Origin: Cryobacterium sp. CG_9.6
GTDB lineage: Bacteria > Actinomycetota > Actinomycetes > Actinomycetales > Microbacteriaceae
Assembly (NCBI RefSeq): GCF_029893365.1
Contig: NZ_JARXUZ010000001.1
Span: 1,612,001 to 1,676,000, forward strand
Direction of reading: 5' to 3'
Length of the DNA stretch: 64,000 nucleotides
Shown here: in pieces, positions 46,804-56,114 of the stretch
Numbering within the stretch: the first letter of the stretch is position 1
Layout of the letters: each line of letters starts with the position of its first letter
The notes under the pieces: model-generated
Databases searched by the model: none
Told to the model about the DNA's origin: nothing
The model's input: only the letters and a program-made list of their open reading frames with translations
Position numbers and translations under genes: made by a program

Positions 46804-47070
46804 ATGCCACGACGAATGGGACGACCCGGACTGATGGGAACGATGGCTCGCACAGCCGTGGTCGCCGGAACCGCAACCGCGGTAGCGGGCAACGTGCGCA
46901 ATAGGCAGCAGGCCGGTGCGCAACAGCAGGCGGCCCAGCAGCAGGCTCCTCAACCCACACCGCAGGACGACATGCTGGCCCAACTGGCGAAGCTGGGTCA
47001 ACTGAAATCTGCGGGGCTGCTGGACGACGCCGAATTCGCGGCGGCCAAAGCAAAACTTCTCGGAATCTAA
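46804..47070 (+). CDS. SHOCT-domain small protein
   Basis: The protein has 88 residues: a short basic start, a hydrophobic segment (about 12-28, MARTAVVAGTATAVAGNV) that may be a membrane anchor, a Gln/Ala-rich linker, and a C-terminal SHOCT domain (LAQLAKLGQLKSAGLLDDAEFAAAKAKLL). SHOCT domains are small oligomerisation modules. It is coupled to the DUF6325-like gene, with only 12 bases between. Confidence 0.88.
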   Translation: MPRRMGRPGLMGTMARTAVVAGTATAVAGNVRNRQQAGAQQQAAQQQAPQPTPQDDMLAQLAKLGQLKSAGLLDDAEFAAAKAKLLGI

Positions 47071-47078
47071 CGGACGCT

Positions 47079-47104
47079 GCTCCGGCGTCTCACGGCGCCG
47101 GAGC
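47079..47104. terminator. Hairpin after the SHOCT gene
   Basis: GCTCCGGCG (47079-47087) pairs with CGCCGGAGC (47096-47104), loop of 8 bases, between two convergent genes. It has no T tract. Confidence 0.6.
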
Positions 47105-47131
47105 TGCGTTGTGTCTCGCTGGGTACGTGCG

Positions 47132-47830
47132 CTATCTCTCGGCCGCTGTGCGCAGTTCGCCGTCGTGGACGGCAGTGCCGAGGAATGCGACGAGGGGCAG
47201 CATGGCCCGAAATCGTTCCACGACAAGGTCAGCGAAGTTCGGTTGCAGCGCGGCTGCCGCCGGCAGTTCGGCCGACGCCGCCCAACTCCGTTTCTTGAGA
47301 AGCTCGATGGCGGGGTGATCTGCCGGATAACCGCGGGGTGGCCGGATGAGTGGGTTGCCGTCCATCGGGTGGGCAAGACCGTTATTTTCCAGGGTCTCGA
47401 TAATCGTCGCTAACTCGACGTGATGCTTGAGAACGTAATCGCGAATGCTGGCAAGCTGAGGAGCCCGGGGCTGGTACGCCCCTCCGGCGATGAGGATGCC
47501 GGTGGATGAAATCTGCAGGTAAAACCCACCCCCACCTGTTTTCTCCTGGCCTTGCCGAGGCCAAAATGCCCCCACGTGGGTTTTGTAGGGAGTTTTGTCT
47601 TTGGCAAAGCGCACGTCACGGTAAATGCGAAACATTGCTTTCTCCGGCGGTCGCAGATAATCGGGCGCGAAGGCCTCGAGTCCGTCATTGACCCTGTCAA
47701 TGATGTTCAGCAGAGGCGCTTTGAGCGTCGCGTCAAAAGTCGGCTTATGCTCCAGAAACCAGGGCCGCTCATTGTTGTGTTCAAGATCAACGAGAAACTG
47801 CATGCTCTCATCCGTGAAGTGCACTGGCAT
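47132..47830 (-). CDS. DUF2461 family protein
   Basis: The protein has 232 residues from ATG 47830. The family signature is clear: FLVDLEHNNERPWFLEHKPTFDATL near the start, FRIYRDVRFAKDKTPYKTHVGAFW in the middle and GGGFYLQISSTGILIAGG afterwards. The function of DUF2461 proteins is unknown; conserved Arg, Lys and Trp residues suggest binding of an anionic ligand. The gene lies 74 bases downstream of the interrupted SOUL gene on the same strand, and so may share its transcript. Confidence 0.92.
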   Translation of the reverse strand: MPVHFTDESMQFLVDLEHNNERPWFLEHKPTFDATLKAPLLNIIDRVNDGLEAFAPDYLRPPEKAMFRIYRDVRFAKDKTPYKTHVGAFWPRQGQEKTGGGGFYLQISSTGILIAGGAYQPRAPQLASIRDYVLKHHVELATIIETLENNGLAHPMDGNPLIRPPRGYPADHPAIELLKKRSWAASAELPAAAALQPNFADLVVERFRAMLPLVAFLGTAVHDGELRTAAER

Positions 47831-47904
47831 CGGGGTCCTTTGTGTGGCGGGTACTCCTAGAGATCCTGCCACGGTTGACTGGGTGCACTATTGCCCGGGT
47901 CGAC

Positions 47905-48462
47905 CTACTGGACGTCGAGCAGGACCTCGTTGTGCCGAAGAAATGCGGGCAGGTAGGGCGGGTCAAAGCGAGCGAACCGAGGCGTCCCCGTGGCTGCGAG
48001 CCCCGCCGCAGTCAGCGCCGACCTCAACTCCCCAAGATGTTGAGCGAAGTTACCCTCTTTTCAGCTGCCACGAAAGCGCACCACCGCGACCAGGCTTTCC
48101 GGAACGGTGCGAAGCCGCACCATGGAGTCAGTCGGCTGTGGTGCCGTTTCTGCCGTGAACCCCGCAGGCAATACGAAGGCCACGTCGAAGAGCCCCGAGG
48201 ATGTGCTGCCCTGCTGAACCACGGGGGCGGTCATGGCAATCTTCTCCGACGCGTTTGCCTGCACAACAGGCGCCGTCATCGCGACCTTCTGGCGTGAACG
48301 ATTGGCGCCACTGATATATGCAAACAGGTATCGAAAAGCCTTATTGCCGGCATCGTCAAACTCGCCGTCTGTGGTCACCTCGGCGAGCAGATGTTCCGGG
48401 TACCGGCGCAGTTCAAAGTCGCTCTCGGTACGCACCACGTCATAGGGCTGTTGATCGGTCAC
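47905..48462 (-). pseudogene. SOUL haem-binding family gene interrupted by one TGA
   Basis: The frame from GTG 48462 reads a SOUL protein (DVVRTESDFELRRYPEHLLA, then KVAMTAPVVQ and KIAMTAPVVQ, then FVLPAGFT and VRFRGS). TGA at 48061-48063 then stops it. The same frame continues without break for 51 codons (KEGNFAQHLGELRSALTAAG and so on, with FDPPYLPAFLRHNEVLLDVQ at the end) to TAG 47905-47907. Homologues have Trp after the Gly-Ser here, so one TGG to TGA change is the simplest reading. SOUL proteins bind haem or tetrapyrroles in the cytoplasm. If the stop is real, the product lacks the last quarter of the domain. Confidence 0.85.
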
Positions 48463-48551
48463 GGCCTCATGGTAGCCCTCATGACCCTGAGCTGGCTGAC
48501 CCACTCGGCTCTCTGTCAGGTGCCCGACAGGGAGATGCCTAGGCTGTAGGC

Positions 48552-49259
48552 ATGGCTACAGTTCTTCTTGTGCGTCACGGACGCACCACAGCAAATGCCG
48601 ACGGAATTCTGGCTGGGCGAGCGGACGGCATCCGTCTCGATCAGATAGGTCAGGATCAAGCGGCCCGTGCGGGTAAACGGCTGGCCGTCGTCCCGCTGGT
48701 GGGCGTGGTCTCCAGCCCGTTAGAGCGGTGCCGGCAGACATCGGAGTTCATTCTCAACCTGCAGACGGGATCGCCGGCAGTGCCGGTGGAGCATGACATT
48801 ACCGAGTGTGACTACGGCGATTGGCAGGGCCGGGCCCTCGGCGATCTGGCCAAGGAAGCTCTGTGGCCGGTGGTGCAGAACCAGCCCTCCGCGGTGGTGT
48901 TCCCGGGTGGCGAGTCCATGGCGACCATGCAGGCGCGGTCGGTTGCCGCGATTCGGCGCCTGGACGCCGCGTTTGAGGCCGAGCACGGCCCGGGGGCGGT
49001 GTGGGTGGCCGTCAGCCACGGAGACATCATTAAAGCGATTCTGGCCGACGCGCTCGGTATGCATCTGGATCTTTTTCAGCGCATCAACGTGGGACCCGCA
49101 TCCATCTCGATCGTGAGCTACGGCACGAGTCGCCCCACTGTTCACGCGACCAACACCGACTCCGGCGACCTCGCGTGGCTCGCAGCCAGAGACCTCACCA
49201 CCGATGCACCGGTCGGTGGCGGGGCAGGTCATCATGCGCCGCACGAACAGCGTGCCTAA
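48552..49259 (+). CDS. MSMEG_4193-type histidine-phosphatase-superfamily phosphomutase
   Basis: The protein has 235 residues. LVRHGRTTANADG holds the phospho-accepting His and two Arg; SSPLERCRQT, the acid ECDYGDWQGRALGDL and the second His in VAVSHGDIIKAILADAL complete the active site. The length and ending match the MSMEG_4193 subgroup found across actinobacteria next to DUF3090 and SCO1664 genes. The substrate is not known. Nine bases separate it from the DUF3090 gene. In many genomes the cysteine ligase gene mshC follows this trio, but it is not present here. Confidence 0.88.
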   Translation: MATVLLVRHGRTTANADGILAGRADGIRLDQIGQDQAARAGKRLAVVPLVGVVSSPLERCRQTSEFILNLQTGSPAVPVEHDITECDYGDWQGRALGDLAKEALWPVVQNQPSAVVFPGGESMATMQARSVAAIRRLDAAFEAEHGPGAVWVAVSHGDIIKAILADALGMHLDLFQRINVGPASISIVSYGTSRPTVHATNTDSGDLAWLAARDLTTDAPVGGGAGHHAPHEQRA

Positions 49260-49268
49260 AATATAACC

Positions 49269-49817
49269 ATGCCTACAATCGTGCATGAGTTCGCCTGGCC
49301 AGATCGAGTCGTCGTCGGTACCGTTGGTGCCCCGGGATCCCGCAGCTTCTACCTTCAGGTGCGCAGTGGCGCCCAGATCGTGAGCGTGGGTCTCGAGAAA
49401 CAACAGTCCGAGCTGCTGGCTGAGAAGATCGACGAGATTCTCGATCAACTGATCGCTTATGAGGGCAACCCCTTCAGTATCCCTACCATCACGCCCATCG
49501 AACTTGTTGACAACGACCCGCTCGAACAGCCCGTTGAAGAAGACTTTCGCACCAGCGCCATGAGCCTCGGCTGGGACCCGTCAACGGTACAGGTCGTCAT
49601 CGAGGCGTACCGGTATGAAGAAACCGACGAAGACGCCCTCGAAACCGAAACCCCGGAACCCGTGGAAGTGCTCCTTGTGCGCATGCCCGTGGGAACAGCG
49701 CGGGCATTTGCCAAGCGCACCCGCGAAATTGTGGGTGCCGGACGGCCGATGTGCCCACTGTGCGGAAACCCCATGGACACGGACGGGCATTTCTGCCCGA
49801 TGCCCGGCGACGAATGA
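49269..49817 (+). CDS. DUF3090 family protein
   Basis: The protein has 182 residues, an actinobacteria-specific family. The FAWPDRVVVGTVGAPGSRSFYLQVRSG start and the IVSVGLEKQQSELLAEKIDEIL helix are fixed features, followed by a strongly acidic section (TDEDALETETPEP) and a C-terminal pair of Cys in PMCPLCGNPMDTDGHFCP, which with a third Cys and a His may bind zinc. The function is unknown. It lies between the phosphomutase and SCO1664 genes, the latter overlapping its stop by ATGA. Confidence 0.92.
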   Translation: MPTIVHEFAWPDRVVVGTVGAPGSRSFYLQVRSGAQIVSVGLEKQQSELLAEKIDEILDQLIAYEGNPFSIPTITPIELVDNDPLEQPVEEDFRTSAMSLGWDPSTVQVVIEAYRYEETDEDALETETPEPVEVLLVRMPVGTARAFAKRTREIVGAGRPMCPLCGNPMDTDGHFCPMPGDE

Positions 49818-50584
49818 CCCCCGCGATCGACCTCGACACCGACGTGCTCGAGCTCACGGGGCGCATTCGTACCGCGTCGAATGCCACATTCCTCGGCAGC
49901 ATCGGGGGAGTGCAGGTGGTGTACAAGCCGATTACCGGAGAGAAGCCGTTGTGGGATTTCCCCGACGGTAACCTCGCCGGCCGGGAAGTTGCTGCCTATG
50001 CGGTCTCGCAGTCTTTCGGCTGGAACGTCGTGCCCCGAACGTGGCTCCGCGACGGTCCGATGGGACCCGGCATGGTGCAACTCTGGCAGGACGCCGATCC
50101 CGACCAGGACGCCGTGGATCTGGTCTCCGCAGATGCGGTCCCGGGCGAGGGATGGCGTCAGGTGCTCGAGGGATCTGACGAAAAAGGCCGCCCGGTAGCG
50201 CTCATCCACGAGGACTCGGCGGCGCTTCGGCGCATGGCCGTGTTTGACATCGTCGTCAACAACGCTGACCGCAAGGGTTACCACATTCTGGCGATGAAAG
50301 ACGGTCACCGTCACGGCGTAGACCACGGCGTCACCTTTCATACCGAGCACAAGCTGCGCACGGTGCTGTGGGGATGGCTCGGTGACGAGCTCACGAGCGA
50401 CGAGCTGGCTGGCATCGACCGGGTCATGACCCACCTCACCGGCGAGCTTCGGGTGACGCTTGCTGACCTTATTGGCGCCGCTGAAATCGATGCCCTGGCG
50501 GCGCGCTGTACGCGTCTTCGCGCTGAGGCCTGTTTTCCCGCCCCGGAGGGCGACATGTCCGCCGTCCCCTGGCCGCTCTTCTAG
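49814..50584 (+). CDS. SCO1664 family kinase-like protein
   Basis: The protein has 256 residues from ATG 49814 (ATGA overlap with DUF3090). It has a HipA/PI3-4-kinase-like fold: a strand pair GSIGGVQVVYKPITGEKPLW carrying the possible ATP-binding Lys, and the catalytic-loop region FDIVVNNADRKGYHILAMKDGHRHGVDHGVTFH with Asn-Asn-Ala-Asp-Arg-Lys and a metal-binding Asp. Family members occur only in actinobacteria and usually in this trio. A phosphotransferase role is inferred and not shown. A strong terminator follows. Confidence 0.88.
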   Translation: MTPAIDLDTDVLELTGRIRTASNATFLGSIGGVQVVYKPITGEKPLWDFPDGNLAGREVAAYAVSQSFGWNVVPRTWLRDGPMGPGMVQLWQDADPDQDAVDLVSADAVPGEGWRQVLEGSDEKGRPVALIHEDSAALRRMAVFDIVVNNADRKGYHILAMKDGHRHGVDHGVTFHTEHKLRTVLWGWLGDELTSDELAGIDRVMTHLTGELRVTLADLIGAAEIDALAARCTRLRAEACFPAPEGDMSAVPWPLF

Positions 50585-50608
50585 GTTCGATCTCACGAGC
50601 AGAACCAC

Positions 50609-50652
50609 AAACGGCACCTGCCGCACGCGTATGCGTGCGGCAGGTGCCGTTT
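50609..50652. terminator. Strong bidirectional terminator after SCO1664/PutP genes
   Basis: A 20-base perfect stem (50609-50628 with 50633-50652) has the tight loop GTAT. It ends in AAA on the left and TTT on the right, and sits between two convergent genes. Confidence 0.88.
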
Positions 50653-50673
50653 TGGTGGAGCAGGGACGTGCGC

Positions 50674-52179
50674 TTAGACGCGCGCACGCTCCGGCACCTT
50701 GTACTTCGGGTGAGACTGCTCAGCAGCGGCGTCAAACTCGGCGTCAATTTCTGCAGACGGCTTGTAGGTGGCGAGGGAAACCACCACGGCAACGATCATG
50801 CTGGCTACGAAGCCCGGCACGATCTCGTACAGGCTGGCGCTCAGCGGCGAGTTGCCCCAGATGAAAACGACGACAGCACCGGTGATCATGGAGGCCAGCG
50901 TGCCCGCAGTGGACAGCTTCTTCCAGTACAGCGAGAGAATAATGATCGGCCCGAACGCTGCTCCGAATCCGGCCCACGCGAAACCAACGAGCTCAAGGAT
51001 CGTGGAGTCGCGGTTGAGAGCAATAAGCCCGGCAATGATCGCAACGAGCAGAACGCCGAAGCGACCGAGCATGATCAGCATCTTGGGTGACGCATCCTTC
51101 TTGCCGACGATCTTGTACAGATCCTCAACAAGGGCAGACGAGGACACGATGAGCTGTGAGGAGATGGTGCTCATGATGGCGGCGAGAACAGCGGCAAGGA
51201 CCAACCCGGCAATGAAGGGGTGGAACAGAATCTGCGACAGGATCAGGAACACCGTCTCCGGGTTTGCCAGGCTCAGTTCCGGATTCTGCTGGAAGTAGGC
51301 GATGCCGATCAGTGCGGTCGCAATGGCACCGACTGCTGTTGCGACCATCCAGCTGATTCCGATACGACGTCCTGCCGTGGCGTCCTGCGGGGAGCGCATT
51401 GCCATGAAGCGCACGATGATGTGCGGCTGGCCAACATAACCGAGGCCCCAGGCCGCAGCAGAGATGACACCGAGCACGGATCCACCCGCGGTGAGCGAGA
51501 GCAGGTTCGGGTCCACCAGGCGGATGGAATCGACGGTTGCGGCGAGGCCACCGGTGGCGTTCAGGGCGACCAGCGGAACCGCGATCAGAGCGACGAGCAT
51601 CAGGATGCCTTGAGCAACGTCCGTGAGGGTGGCACCCAGGAATCCACCGAAGAGCGTGTAAAGCAGTGTGACACCGGCGACGATGAGCATGCCCAGAAGG
51701 AAGGTGGAGCCGAAGGATTCCTCGAAGAACACACCACCAGCGACCATGCCCGACGACACATAGAAGGTGAAGAACACCAGAATGATCACGCCGGAGACAA
51801 CGCGCAGCAAGCGCGAATTGTCCTTGAGTCGATTCTCCAGGAAGCTGGGAATGGTGATCGAGTTATTCGAAACCTCGGTATAGGAACGTAGCCGCGGGGC
51901 AACGAACTTCCAGTTCAGCCATGCGCCAATGGTGAGGCCGATGGCGATCCACGCTTCGACGAGGCCCGAGACGTAGATGGCCCCGGGGAGGCCGAGCAGC
52001 AGCCAGCCGGACATGTCCGAGGCGCCGGCGCTGAGCGCCGCGGTGCCGGGTTTGAGGGCGCGACCGGCCAGCATGTAGTCGTCGAGGTCTTTGGTCTGCC
52101 GGTAGGCAAACCAGCCGATGGCCACCATGCCAGCCAGATACAAAATGATTGCTGCAAGTTGAAAAGTTTGATCCGTCAT
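50674..52179 (-). CDS. putP: Sodium/proline symporter PutP
   Basis: The protein has 501 residues from ATG 52179 (GGAG upstream); the 98 upstream codons are rejected. It has 13 membrane helices. FAYRQTKDLDDYMLAGRALKPGTAALSAGASDMSGWLLLGLPG at the start is the classic sodium:solute-symporter block with Asp for sodium and substrate, and GYVGQPHIIVRFMAMRS together with ISSQLIVSSSALVEDLYK are PutP-specific signatures. It imports proline with sodium. Length equals the E. coli enzyme. No putA or regulator is adjacent. Confidence 0.93.
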   Translation of the reverse strand: MTDQTFQLAAIILYLAGMVAIGWFAYRQTKDLDDYMLAGRALKPGTAALSAGASDMSGWLLLGLPGAIYVSGLVEAWIAIGLTIGAWLNWKFVAPRLRSYTEVSNNSITIPSFLENRLKDNSRLLRVVSGVIILVFFTFYVSSGMVAGGVFFEESFGSTFLLGMLIVAGVTLLYTLFGGFLGATLTDVAQGILMLVALIAVPLVALNATGGLAATVDSIRLVDPNLLSLTAGGSVLGVISAAAWGLGYVGQPHIIVRFMAMRSPQDATAGRRIGISWMVATAVGAIATALIGIAYFQQNPELSLANPETVFLILSQILFHPFIAGLVLAAVLAAIMSTISSQLIVSSSALVEDLYKIVGKKDASPKMLIMLGRFGVLLVAIIAGLIALNRDSTILELVGFAWAGFGAAFGPIIILSLYWKKLSTAGTLASMITGAVVVFIWGNSPLSASLYEIVPGFVASMIVAVVVSLATYKPSAEIDAEFDAAAEQSHPKYKVPERARV

Positions 52180-52724
52180 AGGGTTTTCTCCATTGGGTTT
52201 CCCCGGTTTCAATGCCCGATGTAGGGGAGATTCGATGTGATTCCGTTCTTCCAGTGTTACAGATCGCTGCTCCCGAGGGGCAAAAGACCCCCAACTCGGC
52301 CCGGAAAACGGCTGTTTGTGGAACAATCGGGACCAATCTGACGATTTGAATGGGGTGCCCCCATAGCCAGAGTGGGTGGGCGCATCAGGAAGACCTGTCA
52401 GGGAGATCGCACACACACGCGAACCCCACGCTGACCTGCGAGTTCGCGTTGTTGTCCAGCATTTGTTGCTCACGAAAGGCCTGGGGTCTGAGGTTCGTCG
52501 TCTCCGACGACTCGGCGGGTACGACGGGGGCGCTATGTAACGATTAGGTCACGGTACCGCCCCGAGGAAGAAAATTGTTGATCGTGAGCCGCGCCAGCGG
52601 CTTACGCTGCTGATGCCATCAGGGCCGATCGGCCGAGCATTGGCGCACAACACCTCGTCTCCGCGGTAAATAAGGACAAGGATGATCTGGTGAGTTGTAA
52701 GCGTGTGGTGAGTGGGTGCGGGGC
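52180..52724. other. 545-base divergent region without a supported gene
   Basis: The region separates the PutP start from the MFS start. The frame 52549-52740 (minus) and the first 98 codons ahead of PutP have no protein-like composition or domain. No riboswitch or palindrome of note was found. It probably contains two promoters. Confidence 0.5.
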
Positions 52725-53993
52725 ATGAACTCGGCGTCACGGCGAGTGCAGCGTGTGTACCTCTTATTGCTACTGGGCAACACCCTGGCCGCGTCGTTCA
52801 TTTGGGGTATCAACACCCTGTTTTTACTCGACGCTGGGCTCAGCAACTTTGAAGCCTTCGCCGCTAACGCGTTCTTCACTGCAGGAATGGTGATCTTTGA
52901 AATCCCCACCGGCGTCGTCGCAGATACGGTGGGTCGCAAAGCCTCCTATCTCCTCGGCACGATCACGCTCTCGGCGACGACCGTGCTGTACTGGCTGCTG
53001 TGGTTCTGGCATGCGCCCTTCGTGTGGTGGGCGATCGTCTCGGTTCTTCTTGGGCTCGGCTTCACCTTCTTCTCCGGGGCTGTCGAAGCCTGGCTTGTCG
53101 ATGCGCTCACCTTCAGTAGGTACACCGGAAGTCTTGAGGCTGTGTTTGGTCGCGGCCTCGTCGTCAGCGGTGTTGCGATGTTTGTGGGGTCGGTGCTCGG
53201 CGGCGTGATCGCTCAGGTGACTAACCTGGGCGTGCCGTTCGTGATGCGCGCAGCGGTGTTGGTGGTGCTGTTCGTGTTTGCGTACATCGTGATGAAGGAC
53301 CTGGGCTTCACGCCGGATCGCTCAGCCGGGCCACTGAAAGCAACCCGCACCGTGCTGGCCCAATCGGTTGAGTACGGTCTGAAGCGACCAGCGGTGCGCT
53401 GGGTCATTCTTTCCGCCCCGTTCGCATCCGGCGTGGGGTTTTATGCTTTCTATGCGCTCCAGCCCTACCTCCTACAGCTTTACGGGGATCCATCCGCTTA
53501 CTCGATTGCAGGTTTAGCTGCCGCCGTGCTCTCGCTCGCTCAGGTGGCGGGCGGCATCCTCGCGCCGCGTTTGCGTGGGATGTTCGCCCGACGCACGACC
53601 ACAGTGATTGGGGCATCCGTTCTGAGCGCGGTGTTGCTGGTGGTTCTCGGGTTTGGCAGCGTTTTCGGTGTCGCACTTGTTGTCCTGGTGCTGTGGGGCT
53701 TCGTCTTTGCTGCTGCCGGCCCGGTGCGTCAGGCCTATCTCAATGACATGATCCCCTCCAAGCAGCGTGCAACCGTGCTGTCGTTCGACTCGCTCTGTGG
53801 AAGCTTGGGCGGGGTGTTTATTCAGCCGGGGCTCGGCCGTGCCGCCGACCTCGGCGGTTATGGTGCCTCGCTCGTTCTTGGTGGAATCGTGCAGCTCATC
53901 GGCATTCCCTTTCTCGTCGCAAGCCGCCGCCAACGTGATCCCGCCGACAGTGACGGCGTGCGAGCCGCTCCGTCCCCACCAGATCTTTTGTAG
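52725..53993 (+). CDS. Major facilitator superfamily transporter
   Basis: The protein has 422 residues from ATG 52725 (GTG 52716 is also possible). Twelve hydrophobic helices can be traced. The loop between helices 2 and 3 carries GVVADTVGRKASYLLG, the family motif A. The FIWGINTLFLLDAGLSNFEAFAANAFF helix pair and GLAAAVLSLAQVAGGILAPRLRG resemble drug or sugar efflux proteins of the actinobacterial branch. The substrate is not known. No regulator gene is adjacent, and the C-terminus is polar. Confidence 0.9.
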   Translation: MNSASRRVQRVYLLLLLGNTLAASFIWGINTLFLLDAGLSNFEAFAANAFFTAGMVIFEIPTGVVADTVGRKASYLLGTITLSATTVLYWLLWFWHAPFVWWAIVSVLLGLGFTFFSGAVEAWLVDALTFSRYTGSLEAVFGRGLVVSGVAMFVGSVLGGVIAQVTNLGVPFVMRAAVLVVLFVFAYIVMKDLGFTPDRSAGPLKATRTVLAQSVEYGLKRPAVRWVILSAPFASGVGFYAFYALQPYLLQLYGDPSAYSIAGLAAAVLSLAQVAGGILAPRLRGMFARRTTTVIGASVLSAVLLVVLGFGSVFGVALVVLVLWGFVFAAAGPVRQAYLNDMIPSKQRATVLSFDSLCGSLGGVFIQPGLGRAADLGGYGASLVLGGIVQLIGIPFLVASRRQRDPADSDGVRAAPSPPDLL

Positions 53994-54108
53994 GAATACA
54001 ACGTCGTTCTGGCGCGAACGCTGGACCCCGTTGTAGAGAAGCTGCAGAAACCCCGGCAGTTGCTCATGTCTCACCACGTGGAGTGCAGACCTAGCTACGC
54101 TGTCTCGC

Positions 54109-55908
54109 ATGAGTACATTCCGTCCCCAAACCTCAGACATCGCCTTCACCCTCGAGCACGTGGTGGGCTATCCCGATGTCGCCGCACTGCCCGGATTTGA
54201 GCATGCGGACCTCGACACCGTCGTCGAACTTCTCGAGCAGTGCGGTGAATTCATGGCCGAGGTCGTCGCCCCCACGAATCGTTCCGGCGATGTTCAGGGC
54301 GCTGCGCGACAGCCGGATGGCACTGTCGTTACCTCTCCGGGTTTCCGAGACGCCTACCGTCAGTATGTGGAAACCGGCTGGGGCGCGGTACCGCTACCCG
54401 AAGAGTTTGGCGGCGGCGATTTCCCCCACACCGTTGGCCTTGCCATTCAGGAGCTGATGTCCACGGCCAACGTGGCATTTGCCCTGTGCCCACTGCTCAC
54501 CCAGGGGGCTATTGAAGCTCTGGTGCACTACGGCAGCGACGCCCTGAAGCAGCAATTTCTGCCCAAGATGGTGACCGGGGAGTGGACCGGGAGCATGAAC
54601 CTCACCGAACCGCAGGCCGGTTCCGACGTGGGAGCCATCACAACACGGGCGGTGAAGAACGACGACGGAAGCTACGCTCTCACCGGCCAGAAGATTTACA
54701 TCACCTATGGTGACCACGACATGGCCGAGCAGATCGTTCACCTCGTGCTGGCCCGCGTTCCCGGCGCTCCGGCCGGCACCAAGGGAATTTCCTGCTTCAT
54801 CGTGCCCAAGTTCCTCGTGAACGACGATGGCTCCCTCGGCGAGCACAACGGCGTTTCGGCACTGTCGCTGGAGCACAAGCTCGGCATCCACGGGTCGCCG
54901 ACCTGCGTGCTGGAATATGCCAATGCCACCGGCTACCTCGTGGGTGAGGAAAACCGCGGAATGCAGATCATGTTCATCATGATGAACAGCGCCCGGGTAT
55001 CGGTGGGGATGCAGGCCGTGGGCATCAGCGAGCGGGCGTACCAGCAGTCCCTCGATTACGCGCAGAACCGCCGTCAGGGCCGAGCTATTGGCGCAACCGA
55101 GCGTGACTCAGCCATCATCGACTTTCCTGACGTGCGCCGCATGCTGATGACCCAAAAGACATATTTGGCCGCGGCACGTCGACTCATGCTGCTGAACGCG
55201 GTCTACGTGGACCAGAGCACCCACAATCCCGACGCCGCCGTGCGTGCCCGTGCCGATGAGATCGCCGGCCTCCTCACCCCGATCTGTAAGGCGTACGGGA
55301 GTGACCTCGGCAACGAGCTCACCTCGCTCGCCCTGCAAATCCATGGCGGCATGGGATTCATCGAGGAGACGGGTGCCGCGCAGCACTATCGCGACGTGCG
55401 CATCATGGCGATCTACGAGGGCACCAACGGTATTCAGGCCGCCGACCTCGTGGGACGTAAACTCGGCGTTCGCGGCGGTGATTCGGCACGTGAGTTCCTC
55501 GAAACGATGCGCGAGATTCTGGCCGAGTTGGCCGAGGCCGGCACCGAATTCGACTCGATCCGGGCGTCGCTCAGTGCCGAGCTTGATGCACTGGACACGG
55601 CAACAGAGTGGATGCTCCGCACTGGCCGCGGCGATCCGAACGGTGTGCTCGCTGGTTCCGTTCCGTATCTGCGCATGTGGGGACTCTGCGTGAGCGGTTG
55701 GCTTCTGGCCCGCTCCGCCCTCGCCGGGGCAGCAGCGGGGGACCCCGAGCAGGCGGAGACCCAGTTGGTGATGGCACGATTCTTTGCCCAGCAGCTGCTG
55801 CCAGCCTGCTCCGGGCTACTCGGCGCGGCGACGGCGGGGTCAACCGACCTGTTTGCGCTGAACGTGGCGCAGCTGTCCGGGATCGCGCGCAGCACGGTTT
55901 CCTCGTAA
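54109..55908 (+). CDS. Acyl-CoA dehydrogenase with C-terminal extension (DmdC-like)
   Basis: The protein has 599 residues, longer than the usual 390 by an extra N-terminal part and a C-terminal acetyl-CoA-dehydrogenase-like domain. FAD and substrate signatures are MNLTEPQAGSDVGA and a YALTGQKIYITYGDHD block; the catalytic Glu is in MAIYEGTNGIQAADL. The layout is that of the DmdC/methylthiopropanoyl-CoA group and of related long-chain or uncharacterised acyl-CoA dehydrogenases. There are no other DMSP-pathway genes nearby, so the substrate is left open. Confidence 0.88.
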   Translation: MSTFRPQTSDIAFTLEHVVGYPDVAALPGFEHADLDTVVELLEQCGEFMAEVVAPTNRSGDVQGAARQPDGTVVTSPGFRDAYRQYVETGWGAVPLPEEFGGGDFPHTVGLAIQELMSTANVAFALCPLLTQGAIEALVHYGSDALKQQFLPKMVTGEWTGSMNLTEPQAGSDVGAITTRAVKNDDGSYALTGQKIYITYGDHDMAEQIVHLVLARVPGAPAGTKGISCFIVPKFLVNDDGSLGEHNGVSALSLEHKLGIHGSPTCVLEYANATGYLVGEENRGMQIMFIMMNSARVSVGMQAVGISERAYQQSLDYAQNRRQGRAIGATERDSAIIDFPDVRRMLMTQKTYLAAARRLMLLNAVYVDQSTHNPDAAVRARADEIAGLLTPICKAYGSDLGNELTSLALQIHGGMGFIEETGAAQHYRDVRIMAIYEGTNGIQAADLVGRKLGVRGGDSAREFLETMREILAELAEAGTEFDSIRASLSAELDALDTATEWMLRTGRGDPNGVLAGSVPYLRMWGLCVSGWLLARSALAGAAAGDPEQAETQLVMARFFAQQLLPACSGLLGAATAGSTDLFALNVAQLSGIARSTVSS

Positions 55909-55913
55909 GGAGC

Positions 55914-56114
55914 TCAGGCGCCGATGAGCGTCAACACGTGGAAAATGACATAGACCGGCCACACCACGGCCTGAAGGAGGCCGAGAATCACGCCCCAAAA
56001 CGAGCCGTCCGACTCGGAGATGAAGTAAATTGCCGCGCCAACGTAGGCCAGCAAAAAGATAAAGCCCCACGGGCCGTCCCGCACAATCGTGCTCCCGCGA
56101 CCGTTGCTGGTCAT
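55914..56114 (-). CDS. Small two-helix membrane protein
   Basis: The protein has 66 residues. AGGAGAG stands before the ATG at the right distance. Two hydrophobic helices (about 17-32 and 41-62) are joined by a short SDGSFWGVI turn. The pattern WGFIFLLAYVGAAIYFI and AVVWPVYVIFHVLTLI is that of small actinobacterial membrane proteins of unknown function. It ends 5 bases from the convergent acyl-CoA dehydrogenase stop. Confidence 0.75.
   Translation of the reverse strand: MTSNGRGSTIVRDGPWGFIFLLAYVGAAIYFISESDGSFWGVILGLLQAVVWPVYVIFHVLTLIGA

Noticed and set aside
47905-48060. Frameshift in the SOUL gene
   Set aside because: Codon-by-codon reading shows the frame is unbroken after the TGA; only the stop is abnormal.
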